64,000 nt of DNA, taken from NCBI GenBank assembly GCA_016703025.1, contig JADJCV010000003.1:310001-374000 (forward strand), given 5' to 3'. Positions 17,588 through 25,460 of the stretch are shown here, piece after piece. The position numbers and the translations under genes are program-made. Origin of the DNA: Candidatus Avedoeria danica. Its GTDB lineage: Bacteria; Chloroflexota; Anaerolineae; Epilineales; Epilineaceae. The notes below the pieces were generated by a model that worked only from the letters and a program-made list of their open reading frames with translations, was not told where the DNA came from and did not search any database. Within the stretch, counting starts at the first letter, position 1; each line of letters begins with the position of its first letter.

Positions 17588-19303
17588 ATGATCAAACGTT
17601 TCCTGGCCGGCCTGATCGCCCTCACGGCGGCGGTCACACTGGCGTACACCCCTCCCCCGTCGCACGCGGCGGTGGTGGCCCCGATCACGAGCGTCGCCGA
17701 CGCCGAGCAGCAGATCGACTACACGGACGTCACTGCGTTCGACGATCGATTCGAGCCGCGCGTCGTGACGATCACCGTCGGCTCGGCGGTGCGGTGGCGC
17801 AACATGGGCGTCCACCCGCACTCGACGACGAGCGACAACGGCTACTGGAGCTGGGGCCTCGTCACCGGCTCGACGTTCAGCATCCGCTTCCTGTCGCCGG
17901 GCACGTACGGCTATCACTGCATGTATCACCCGGGCATGACCGGCACCGTCGTCGTCCTGCCCTTCGCGGGGACGCCGACGCCGACACCGACCGGCACGTG
18001 GTCGACCCCAACCGGCGTGACGCCCACCGCCCCGTTGCCGACGCCCACCGGCCCGACACCGACCGGCCCGATCCCGACGATCCCGTGGCCGACGCCGCCC
18101 CCGCCCCCCATCCCGACATCGCCGGCCGAGGCCGGGGAGATCGTCTTCGACGACACCGCCACCGGCATCCTGCAGGGCCAGACGGATCTGTACGCGGTCC
18201 AGCCCTCCGGCGCGGGTCGGCGGCAGCTGACGAACACGGCGGATATGGCCGAGGCGCAGCCGAGCTGGTCGCCCGATCGCCAACATGTGGCGTACACCGC
18301 GACGTCCCTCGGCGCGGCCGTGCCGACGGCCTGGGGCATCTGGGTGCTGGACGTGGCCACCGGCGCACGCCGGCAGCTGACGACCGGCCCCGACGACTTC
18401 GAGCCGGACTGGCGCCCGGACGGATCGTCCATCCTCTTCACGCACGTCACGCGCATCGGCGGCGCGATCCTCTCCGCCGAGCTGGCCGTCGTGGCGACGG
18501 ACGGCACGGGCTTTCGTCCGATCGTCCGCCTGTCCGGCGGCGGCACGGTCGGCAACCCGACGTGGTCGCCGGACGGGGCACGGATTGCGTTCACCGTGGA
18601 CGGCGGGTCCGGCGGCGAGCTGTACGTGGCCAACGCGGACGGCACCGGCGCGCGCCGGCTGCTGGCGCACCCCGGCTGGGACGACATCGATCCGCGCTGG
18701 TCCCCTGACGGACGCTACATCGCTTTCTCTGCCGGCCTCAACCAGTTCGGCCCGACGCTGCACGATATCTGGCTGGCCGACCTCGTCACCGGGATCGTCG
18801 GCACGGTCGCCCGCCATCCGACATGGGAGCTGCGACGGCCGGCGTGGTCGCCGGACAGCCGGACGCTCGTCTTCACCGCCCGGCATCAGGACTCGCCGCC
18901 GCGCTGGGCGATGTACAGCGTGCCGGCCGTCGGCGGCGACGTCTCGGGACCGATTACCAGCGGCGTCGAACCTGACTGGTCGAGCACGGCGCTCGGTGGC
19001 TTGCCGACGCCGATGCCCGGCGCCACCGCCACGATGACGCCCCTGCCGACGCCGCCGACGCCGCCGCCGTTCCCGACCATCCCGCCGCCGGAGCCAACCG
19101 TGCCGGGCGTCACCCCGACCGTCCCCCCGGTGCCGACGTTCGCCAACCTGACGCCGACGCCCGAGGAGACGCCGACGACCGGTGTGAGCGCTACGCCGAC
19201 CAAGGGCGCGCCGACGAACACGCCGGCGACGCCGGGTGTGGTGCGTAGGCAGATCTTCCTGCCGTACGCCGTGCACATGTGGGGTCTGAACACGACGCCG
19301 TGA
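17588..19303 (+). CDS. Secreted cupredoxin fused to a TolB-like beta-propeller
   Basis: The 571-residue product has a signal peptide (MIKRFLAGLIALTAAVTLAY), a type-1 copper domain at about 40-130, a Thr/Pro linker at about 132-180, a TolB/WD40-like propeller at about 185-465 and a second Pro/Thr linker before a C-terminal IFLPYAVHMW. Copper ligands can be read directly: His76 or His78 in VHPHST, Cys111, His114 and Met117 in YHCMYHPGM, with amicyanin-like spacing. Propeller blades show repeated PSWSPDRQ, PTWSPDGARI and PRWSPDGRYIAF. ATG 17588 is the only start that leaves an intact signal. The combination suggests a cell-surface redox or copper-handling protein; the partner is unknown. The terminal FLPY motif is typical of Chloroflexota exported proteins. 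Confidence 0.85.
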   Translation: MIKRFLAGLIALTAAVTLAYTPPPSHAAVVAPITSVADAEQQIDYTDVTAFDDRFEPRVVTITVGSAVRWRNMGVHPHSTTSDNGYWSWGLVTGSTFSIRFLSPGTYGYHCMYHPGMTGTVVVLPFAGTPTPTPTGTWSTPTGVTPTAPLPTPTGPTPTGPIPTIPWPTPPPPPIPTSPAEAGEIVFDDTATGILQGQTDLYAVQPSGAGRRQLTNTADMAEAQPSWSPDRQHVAYTATSLGAAVPTAWGIWVLDVATGARRQLTTGPDDFEPDWRPDGSSILFTHVTRIGGAILSAELAVVATDGTGFRPIVRLSGGGTVGNPTWSPDGARIAFTVDGGSGGELYVANADGTGARRLLAHPGWDDIDPRWSPDGRYIAFSAGLNQFGPTLHDIWLADLVTGIVGTVARHPTWELRRPAWSPDSRTLVFTARHQDSPPRWAMYSVPAVGGDVSGPITSGVEPDWSSTALGGLPTPMPGATATMTPLPTPPTPPPFPTIPPPEPTVPGVTPTVPPVPTFANLTPTPEETPTTGVSATPTKGAPTNTPATPGVVRRQIFLPYAVHMWGLNTTP

Positions 19304-19332
19304 CCTTGGGTCGCGATCGAGCGCGAAGGGCG

Positions 19333-19366
19333 GGAGGCGGGGATGGGTTCGCCCATCCCCGCCTCC
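19333..19366 (+). terminator. Strong hairpin with TTCG tetraloop
   Basis: A perfect 15-bp stem GGAGGCGGGGATGGG with a TTCG loop and its complement starts 30 nt after the cupredoxin-propeller stop. There is no U tract, but a UUCG-capped GC stem is very stable. It lies in the 277-nt convergent gap before the gene ending at 19581; the rest of that gap shows no recognisable gene. Confidence 0.65.
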
Positions 19367-19580
19367 TGCAGCCTGTGTTCGATACGCACAGACTCGGCCA
19401 CGAACCGCTCGGCATTGTGCGCGCCCACCCGGACGCGGCATCGATCGTCCATGCGACGCAGCGCTTCTGCCGCCACGAGCCGGGCGCGCACGTGATCCTG
19501 AACCGGTAAGGGAGCTGGGCACGGTCGCCGGGGCCACGGCGCCGGCCCGCCAAGCGCGCTTCGCTTACCGTCCGAAGCCG

Positions 19581-20474
19581 TCAGTGGCCGCGCCACCAGT
19601 CCTTGCGCGACCGCGGGTCCATGAACGTGCCGGTGTCCCGGATCGCCACACGAACGGCGTCCGCGGCCGTGCCGAACGCGTCGCCTGCGCGCAAGGCCGG
19701 CAGCCGGGCGCGCCCGGCTGCGTTGAGGTGGCCGTAGAGCGCCAGCAGGCGCGGCTCGACGCACACGCCGGTCACGTGGAGGACGTAGCCGCGCGCGACG
19801 TTGTCGGAGCGCGTGTAGCTCAGGGTGACGCGACCGTCCGCGGCGTGGATGACGAGGACCTCGAAGCCCTGGCCGATTTCGTATCCGCTGTCCGGCACGT
19901 GGAGCGCTTGGCCCGCCGGCACGGTCACGGCGACGAGCGATACCGGCCATACGGTGAGAGGGCCACCACGGCGGTTCGTGGTCCAATCCCAGTCGTGCAC
20001 GCGGTATAGGCCGCTGAACGTGAGTCGCGCCGGCGCGAACTGGGCCGGCGCAAGGCCGGACAGCTGCGGCGCTTTCCCGTCCGTCGCGCCGGCGTAGTCC
20101 ACCAGCCCGGCCCCGCCAACCACGGACTCCGGCACCACCTGCACCCAGCCGCGCATGGCCAAGTCGAGGTCCGGATGCGCGTCACCCAGGGCGTGCAGCG
20201 GTGGACCCGACAACGGCAGCGAGGCGAACGACGGCGTCGGCAGGAGCGGGCAGCCGGTGGGTGCCGGCGGCGACGTCGGCGCGGCCGGAGGCGACGCGGG
20301 CGCGTGGAACACGGCCGGGAGGTGGTGACGGTACTTCAGGATGCGCCCGGGCGCGGCACCGTCCGCCTGTGCCATGGCGATGGGCGGCGTACGCGCGGTC
20401 GGCAAGCGGGCGGACATCGTCGTTGTGACCAGGAGTGCGGCGGCGGCACGGGTGACCACGGAGCTACGGTTCAT
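19581..20474 (-). CDS. Secreted protein of unknown function
   Basis: I do not recognise this 297-residue protein. It has an N-terminal export signal (SVVTRAAAALLVTTTMSA), a Pro/Ala-rich stretch to about residue 75 and then a globular region. The globular part holds LYRVHDWDWTTNRRGGP, a GYEIGQGFEVLVIHAADGRVTL strand and YVLHVTGVCVEPRLLALYGHL, and ends with VAIRDTGTFMDPRSRKDWW. The order of strands recalls lysostaphin-like M23 folds but no HxxxD/HxH pair is present, so I do not call it a peptidase. ATG 20474 is the start that gives the signal. It is convergent with the cupredoxin gene and divergent from the YciF-like gene. Confidence 0.6.
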   Translation of the reverse strand: MNRSSVVTRAAAALLVTTTMSARLPTARTPPIAMAQADGAAPGRILKYRHHLPAVFHAPASPPAAPTSPPAPTGCPLLPTPSFASLPLSGPPLHALGDAHPDLDLAMRGWVQVVPESVVGGAGLVDYAGATDGKAPQLSGLAPAQFAPARLTFSGLYRVHDWDWTTNRRGGPLTVWPVSLVAVTVPAGQALHVPDSGYEIGQGFEVLVIHAADGRVTLSYTRSDNVARGYVLHVTGVCVEPRLLALYGHLNAAGRARLPALRAGDAFGTAADAVRVAIRDTGTFMDPRSRKDWWRGH

Positions 20475-20525
20475 GCGGCAACTGTATACGATGCCGCCGG
20501 GGGGCGTCGGCTTGGTGCGTCGCGT

Positions 20526-20604
20526 CTCCTCGTAGGACCACCCGTCGTAGGACCCGTGACCCGTCGTAGGACCCGCGCCGACGGCCCGTCGGCGGTGTCC
20601 TACG
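20526..20604. promoter_or_regulatory. Array of CGTAGGAC boxes, three direct and one inverted
   Basis: CGTAGGAC occurs at 20531-20538, 20545-20552 and 20564-20571, the last two inside a 19-bp near-perfect tandem repeat (CCCGTCGTAGGACCCGTGA), and the complement GTCCTACG at 20597-20604. The array lies in the 369-nt divergent region between the secreted protein and the YciF-like gene, just upstream of the conserved promoter-like block, so it is a candidate operator. Confidence 0.45.
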
Positions 20605-20611
20605 GCGCATG

Positions 20612-20660
20612 TCGCCGTCGGCCGATTGCGGTTGTGCGGAGAGCGGTTATCTTGATTGCG
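20612..20660 (+). promoter_or_regulatory. Conserved upstream block shared with the CsbD-like gene
   Basis: GTCGGCCGATTGCGGTT, a 12-nt spacer and GTTATCTTGA match the block at 16611-16660. The YciF-like start is about 185 nt downstream. The remaining upstream stretch to 20843 shows no gene. Confidence 0.5.
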
Positions 20661-20843
20661 ACGCGCGACAAGCATCAAATCACCGCTCACATCGCTGGGC
20701 TGGCGGACCGTCGGCAGATAACGGCGCAAGCGTCGCTCGTAGAGCGAGGCCAGCCGGAGATGGTTCGACGCGCGGCTCGGCGCCCTTTGCGATCGCGCGT
20801 CACGAACGCAACTTCATCCCAAAGCGCCAAGGAGACAGGACCG

Positions 20844-21335
20844 ATGGCCCTCAACAACATCCACGACCTCTTCGTCAAGGAACTGAACGATCTTCACAGT
20901 GCTGAGCTGCAGATCCTCGACGCGCTTCCCAAGCTGTCCAAGGCGGCGCAATCCGCCGAACTGACCAAAGCGTTCGATCACCATCACGCTCAGACCCATG
21001 TGCACCGAGATCGCCTCGAGCAGGTGTTCGAATTGGTCGGTGCCAAGCCGTCCGGCGAGAAGTGCAAGGGCATGGCGGGGCTCCTGGCGGAAGGCGAGTC
21101 GCTGCTGAAGGAAGCGGCGCCATCGGAGATCCTCGACGCGGCGCTGATCGGTGCCGCACAGCGCGTCGAGCACTACGAGATGGCCGGGTACGGCTGCGCT
21201 CGGACGTACGCCCGGATGCTCGGCCTGGATGCCGGCGTCCAGCTGCTCCAGCAGACGCTCGACGAGGAGGGCCAGACAGACCATCTGCTGACCCGCCTGG
21301 CCCACACGACGATCAACCCGCGCGTCCCGGCATAG
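20844..21335 (+). CDS. YciF/YciE-type ferritin-like stress protein (DUF892)
   Basis: A 163-residue helical protein starting NNIHDLFVKELNDLHSAELQ, the hallmark of the DUF892 family, which folds as a ferritin-like four-helix bundle. Further conserved parts are HHHAQTHVHRDRLEQVFELV, GLLAEGESLL and RVEHYEMAGYGCARTYA, the last two carrying the Glu/His residues expected for a di-metal site. ATG 20844 has an AAGGAGACAGGACCG leader. Homologues are induced by osmotic and general stress. The proline-rich gene follows after 82 nt with a similar AAGGAGAC leader and is probably cotranscribed. Confidence 0.93.
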   Translation: MALNNIHDLFVKELNDLHSAELQILDALPKLSKAAQSAELTKAFDHHHAQTHVHRDRLEQVFELVGAKPSGEKCKGMAGLLAEGESLLKEAAPSEILDAALIGAAQRVEHYEMAGYGCARTYARMLGLDAGVQLLQQTLDEEGQTDHLLTRLAHTTINPRVPA

Positions 21336-21417
21336 GTCGGCCGCCCGTCCACGAACCGTTCGCCTCGCCTCTTGAAGCGTGCGCACACAGCGTGCGCGCC
21401 ACACAAGGAGACCTCCC

Positions 21418-21768
21418 GTGACGACCCCCACCTTCCCCGTCCCCCCGACCTCCCCCGTCCCCCCGACCGCTCCAGTTTCTTCGGCTTCCCCAGGTTCTCC
21501 GATGCCCCCCGCTGCGCCGACCCCCTCGCCCAATCCCGCCGGGGTTCCGCCGTCTCCAAATCCGGTTCCTCACCCCGCGACGACCCCGCCGCAGCCCACC
21601 CCGCCACAGCCGACTGCGCCGGTGCCCGGCACCGAGGGCCAGCCGCACGTCCCGCCGACGACTCGGCCGCCCGAGTACGTGCCGAACAACCCGCAGCAGC
21701 CGCACGACCCCACCGATCCTGGGCTGCCCGACGGTCCGCAGGATCCGTACGAGGCACCGATCACATAA
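21418..21768 (+). CDS. Small proline-rich protein
   Basis: A 116-residue protein with no hydrophobic segment and about one third proline, in blocks such as FPVPPTSPVPPTAPV and TTPPQPTPPQPTAPVPG, ending PDGPQDPYEAPIT. I recognise no domain. GTG 21418 was chosen because AAGGAGACCTCCC precedes it, the same leader type as the YciF-like gene. Low complexity means the coding call rests on the ribosome site, the open frame and the operon position. It could be an intrinsically disordered stress protein, but that is inference. Confidence 0.6.
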   Translation: MTTPTFPVPPTSPVPPTAPVSSASPGSPMPPAAPTPSPNPAGVPPSPNPVPHPATTPPQPTPPQPTAPVPGTEGQPHVPPTTRPPEYVPNNPQQPHDPTDPGLPDGPQDPYEAPIT

Positions 21769-21798
21769 CCTGACTTCTTCCCGCAACGGCGCGGCAAA

Positions 21799-21826
21799 GG
21801 GCGCGGCGCTTTCGAGCGTCGCGCCC
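21799..21826. terminator. Convergent hairpin with TTCG tetraloop
   Basis: A 12-bp stem GGGCGCGGCGCT, with one G-T wobble, closes on a TTCG loop between the stops of the proline-rich gene and the epimerase. It can serve both strands, although no U tract follows. Confidence 0.6.
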
Positions 21827-21827
21827 C

Positions 21828-22907
21828 CTAGAACACCTTCTTCGCCACCCCCAACACCCCTTGCTTCCACGGCACCCGGTGGCTCACCCCGCTGGCGCCC
21901 TCGAACGCCGCGAGGTTGTCCAGGTACCACCGGTAGTTCCGCAGCAACGCGTCCTGGTTCGAGTACCGCGGGCGCCAGCCCAGCACGCGCTCGGCCTTCT
22001 CGATGCTGACGAACGAGTCCTTGGACGCCGTCTCGTACACCCACTTGTAGAGCGGCGAGACGCCGAGGCGCTCGAGGATCCGCAGCGTCCAGATCGCCGG
22101 CGCCGCGGGCAGTGGAACGATCCGCTTGCCGAAGCCGGCGGCGTCGAGGACCGCTTGGTAGTCCTCCTTCATCGTCGCGAACTCCTTCGCGCCGATGTTG
22201 AACACGTCGTCCACCACGTCGTCCGGCAGCGTGCAGCACAGCCAGATCGCGTCGCACAGGTCCTCGACGTCCAGGAGCTGGTAGCGGTTCGTGCCGTCGC
22301 CGAGCAGCGGGAAGTTGTGGCCGTCCTTGGCCCAGTCGTAGAACAGGGCGAAGACGCCGAGGCGCTCCGGGCCGACGAACGACTTCGGACGGATGATCGG
22401 GACGACGAGGCCCTTGGACCGCATGTCCACGCACATCTGCTCGGCGATGACCTTCGACTCGCCGTACGGCCCGACCCCGTGCAGCGTGTCGTCCTCCTTC
22501 AGCGGGTGGTGATCCGGGATTCCGTAAACGGCCGTGGACGAGACATGGACCACCCGCGGCACGCCGTGCGCCAGCGCGCTCTCGAGCACGTTGCGCAGGC
22601 CGTCGATGTCCGTCGTGTAGATGTCCTGCGGCGTGTAGAGCGGCAGCGCCGCAGCGGTGTGGATGACCGCGTCGATGCCGGCCATGCACGCGTCGACCGT
22701 CGATCGGTGCCGGATGTCGCCGGTGACGGCCGTGATCCGGTGCCGCTCGGGGTAGTCGAAGTCCGCGATGTCCAGAGAGACGACGCGTACCCCGTTCGCC
22801 AGCATGTGGCGGACCATGTTGATCCCGAGGAATCCGGCCCCGCCGGTGATGAGGACGGTGCGCGGTGCGCCGGCCGTCGATTGCAGGTTCTTGTCGCCCT
22901 TGCTCAC
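21828..22907 (-). CDS. NAD-dependent epimerase/dehydratase (extended SDR)
   Basis: A 359-residue extended short-chain dehydrogenase. The nucleotide-binding motif is VLITGGAGFLGINMV (GxxGxxG) near residue 20, the acidic residue selecting NAD follows in VVSLDIADF, the catalytic Ser/Thr lies in HVSSTAVYG and the Tyr/Lys pair in YGESKVIAEQ. The C-terminal half (FNIGAKEFATMKEDYQAVL, AERVLGWRPRYS) is that of nucleotide-sugar or 3-beta-hydroxysteroid-type epimerases. GTG 22907 follows a GGGGAG site. It stands alone, without sugar-transferase neighbours, so the substrate is unknown. Confidence 0.9.
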   Translation of the reverse strand: MSKGDKNLQSTAGAPRTVLITGGAGFLGINMVRHMLANGVRVVSLDIADFDYPERHRITAVTGDIRHRSTVDACMAGIDAVIHTAAALPLYTPQDIYTTDIDGLRNVLESALAHGVPRVVHVSSTAVYGIPDHHPLKEDDTLHGVGPYGESKVIAEQMCVDMRSKGLVVPIIRPKSFVGPERLGVFALFYDWAKDGHNFPLLGDGTNRYQLLDVEDLCDAIWLCCTLPDDVVDDVFNIGAKEFATMKEDYQAVLDAAGFGKRIVPLPAAPAIWTLRILERLGVSPLYKWVYETASKDSFVSIEKAERVLGWRPRYSNQDALLRNYRWYLDNLAAFEGASGVSHRVPWKQGVLGVAKKVF

Positions 22908-23042
22908 GGGTCACATCTCCCCAGGCCTCGATCGGCCCCTTGGCGTTGGTCGCCGCCCCTCAGGCGGCCGCGAATGGTACGGCAAGCACACGCGCCACCG
23001 CAAAGCAGTTGCCGATTCCTCGATTCCGGCACCCGTCCCCCA

Positions 23043-24881
23043 TCATCCCGCCAGTCGCTCGAGCTCGATCTCCCCCACCACCTCGTCCACCGCCAGCGTC
23101 GGCAGCTCCCCGAGGCGCAGCGCCATGTCGTGCCGCGCCACCAACGTCTCCCAGCGCCGGGCGACGGCCCACAGCTTCCGGAACGGCGCGTCCATCGTCG
23201 GCGCGCCCAGCTGCGGCACGAAGGCGTGGATCTCGACCGTCCGGGGCTCGGACCACAGGCGAAGGATTCGCCCGGCCCGCTGCGTCAGCTCGATCGGCGT
23301 CCACGCCAGGTCGTAGCTGATCACCGTCGCCGCGTCCTGGAGGTTCACGCCGACTCCCCAGGCATCCGTCGTGATCAGCACGTCGAGGGCATCGGCGCCG
23401 GCCGCTCGAACCCCGTTCGCCACCGGCGCGAATGCCGCCACCATCGCGCGCACCTCGCCGATCGGCCGCTGCCGGAACCGCGCGGGCATCGGCGCCATCG
23501 CCGGCGGCGCCTGCGGTGCCGCCGGGCCATCGCCCGTCGACGTCGACGTCGACGACGCTTGCGCCCGTCCCGCCAGGTCCGCCCGTCCCGCCCCGACGAC
23601 CGTGCACCCGACCCGCAGCCCCGGCCGCAGCGCCGCCAGCGCCGCCTCAAGGTAGGCCGCCGACGCCAGCCGCTCGACGAACACGACGGCCTTCCCGCTC
23701 GCCGCGCAGCGATCGTCCAGCAGCGCCAGGAGCCGCGCCAGCTTGGGGTCATCGGCCGGCCGGAGCGACCGCAGGGCGCCGACGAGGCCGGCCAGCGCCG
23801 CGGCGCGCTCCTCGGCGGTCTGCGCGAAGCGCGCGCGCGCGAAGCCGCCCGGCCCCGGCGTCGCCAGCGTCTTGGCGACGCACTCCGCCAGCGCCCACGG
23901 CGAGCTCGTCAGCGACAGCCGGACGGTGCGCTCGATCCCCGACGACGAGCCCTCCAGGCCGAAGGCGCCGGCGTCCAGCGCCGCGGCGATCGCCGGACCG
24001 GCGACGATGGGCGTGTTGCGGCGGTGGAGGTGCAGGCGCGGGAAGTAGCGGCGCTTCAGGCCGAACCGGACGAACGTGCCGCCCTCGTCGTGCTCGCCGT
24101 ACACGCGGGCGACGCTCGGCGTCGTGAGGACCGTGATCACGGGCAGGTGCGCGATGTCCGCCTCGGTGCTGACGTGCCACGCCCGGGCGTCGGGCACCCA
24201 TTCGGGCATCAGGGCGCGGCTCGGGGCGGTCCGAGGGAGGAGCGTGAGCTGCGTGTTCAGGTTGGCGAGGCCGCGCGAGAACGGCGTGGCCGTCATGAGG
24301 AGCACGCGGCAGCCGCTCCGGGCGATGGCGGGCACGAGGCGCGCGAACGCTACCCGCTCCCGGCCGCCGACATCGTCCCGGTCGTCCCGGCTGCCGAAGT
24401 CGCTCCGCTCATCCCGCCCGCCCGTCGAGCGGCGGCCGCGGTTGCGCAGGAGGTGGCACTCGTCGATGACGAGGAGCGTGCGCGGCTGGAGGGCGTCCAG
24501 CGCCGTCAGGAGCGTGCGCGTGCCGGCGCTGCGGTCCGGGGAGGCGTCGAGCGCGGCGTGGTTCGCGCTCTCGAACGGCAGCCGCGCGGCCTCGAGGTGG
24601 GATGCCCACTCGCGGCGCACGGCGTTCGGGGCGATGACCAGGACGCGGTCGACCGCGCCGGTGCGCCGCAGGAGGCGCGCCGCCTCGGTGGCGATGACGG
24701 TCTTGCCGAGGCCGGTCGATGCGATGAGGAGCGCACCGCGGTAGCGGGTGAGCTGGGAAAGGATGCGCGCGACGGCGTCCTGCTGGTAGCCGACGGGGTA
24801 GCGGTAGTCCGAGCGCGGCAGCGGCACCGGGACGGCGGCGAAGCGGTCCAGCGGCGCGACGACGTCGTCAGGCCTCGGGTT
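23043..24881 (-). CDS. Superfamily 2 DNA/RNA helicase (SNF2/RapA-like), N-terminus unresolved
   Basis: The protein has the two RecA-like lobes of SF2 helicases. Motif I is IASTGLGKTVIATEAA, motif II VIDECHLLRN, motif III LMTATPF, and in lobe 2 FVERLASAAYLEAAL, LITTDAWGVGVNLQDA and motif VI QRAGRILRLW. The YPVGYQQDAVARIL start resembles the Q-like motif. Reading further upstream, the frame overlaps an acidic ORF and turns into Thr/Arg-rich shadow up to 25124, and no ATG, GTG or TTG lies between that ORF's stop and the helicase domain. I therefore start the entry at the junction. Either the helicase starts inside the acidic ORF or the two are joined by a +1 shift. Confidence 0.8.
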   Translation of the reverse strand, partial: NPRPDDVVAPLDRFAAVPVPLPRSDYRYPVGYQQDAVARILSQLTRYRGALLIASTGLGKTVIATEAARLLRRTGAVDRVLVIAPNAVRREWASHLEAARLPFESANHAALDASPDRSAGTRTLLTALDALQPRTLLVIDECHLLRNRGRRSTGGRDERSDFGSRDDRDDVGGRERVAFARLVPAIARSGCRVLLMTATPFSRGLANLNTQLTLLPRTAPSRALMPEWVPDARAWHVSTEADIAHLPVITVLTTPSVARVYGEHDEGGTFVRFGLKRRYFPRLHLHRRNTPIVAGPAIAAALDAGAFGLEGSSSGIERTVRLSLTSSPWALAECVAKTLATPGPGGFARARFAQTAEERAAALAGLVGALRSLRPADDPKLARLLALLDDRCAASGKAVVFVERLASAAYLEAALAALRPGLRVGCTVVGAGRADLAGRAQASSTSTSTGDGPAAPQAPPAMAPMPARFRQRPIGEVRAMVAAFAPVANGVRAAGADALDVLITTDAWGVGVNLQDAATVISYDLAWTPIELTQRAGRILRLWSEPRTVEIHAFVPQLGAPTMDAPFRKLWAVARRWETLVARHDMALRLGELPTLAVDEVVGEIELERLAG

Positions 24882-25152
24882 CTTCCTCGTCGTCTTCCCA
24901 CGCTTCGTCGTCGTCGTCGGCCCAGCCCTCGTCTTCCTCGTCGTCCCAGTCGTCTTCCTCTTCGTCCCACTCCTCGAGGTCGTCGTCCCAAGCCTCATCG
25001 TCGTCGTCATCCTCGTCGTCCGCCTCGCCGTCCTCGGGCGGCTCGGCGGGCGGGGCGGCCGGATCGACGGACGCCGGCCCGGCGGTGCGCGCGGCGGGGG
25101 GCTCAGCCGAAGGCGATGACGCACCGGGCGAGGCGATCAGGCTGGCGGCCAT
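24868..25152 (-). CDS. Acidic Asp/Glu/Trp-rich protein or N-terminal domain of the helicase
   Basis: The 94-residue frame reads MAASLIASPGASS, an Ala/Pro stretch, and then about 45 residues made almost only of Asp, Glu and Trp (DDEAWDDDLEEWDEEEDD and similar units). ATG 25152 has a perfect AGGAGG site nine bases upstream, so this frame is really translated. It ends at TGA 24870-24868, overlapping the helicase frame. The stop is followed by C, and the next base in the +1 frame opens the helicase at GACGACGTC. Acidic tracts of this kind occur in chromatin and RNA polymerase-binding proteins; here it may act as the helicase's own regulatory arm. The function is not known. Confidence 0.7.
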   Translation of the reverse strand: MAASLIASPGASSPSAEPPAARTAGPASVDPAAPPAEPPEDGEADDEDDDDDEAWDDDLEEWDEEEDDWDDEEDEGWADDDDEAWEDDEEEPEA

Positions 25153-25460
25153 GGCGGACAACCTCCTCGAGACCTGGCGAGGCGCACCCGGACGGCGCGG
25201 GCGGGCGGAAGGCGGTCGACCGCGCGGCCGGGCGGTGAGGATAGGGGGCGACGGCGGCCGGTGTCAAGACGGTGAACGGGGTCGTCGTCCGCCCGGCGAG
25301 GTCGGCGCGGACTTGCGTTATACTCTCACCCGGCCCGCCGTCCGTGACCGCCGCATCCGCACGCCAAGCGCGTCGTCCGGCGATCCAAGGCAGGCCGATC
25401 CGACAGCCGCCGGAATCCGACCGCACGACCGATCCGAACGCAACCCACGGGAGCCCATCC
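25153..25460. other. Divergent intergenic region, acidic ORF/hydrolase
   Basis: This 308-nt region separates two outward-facing genes. A -10 box TATACT is visible at 25319-25324 for the hydrolase, giving a leader of about 130 nt. I see no gene and no repeat in it. Confidence 0.5.

Noticed and set aside
19367..19580. Small genes in the convergent gap after the cupredoxin protein
   Set aside because: Short frames on both strands lack ribosome sites and any recognisable motif.
19581..20474. M23 peptidase assignment of the unknown secreted protein
   Set aside because: Strand order is reminiscent but HxxxD and HxH are both missing.
24882..25124. Thr/Arg-rich N-terminus of the helicase ORF
   Set aside because: It is the off-frame reading of the Asp/Glu codons of the acidic ORF, which has the better ribosome site.
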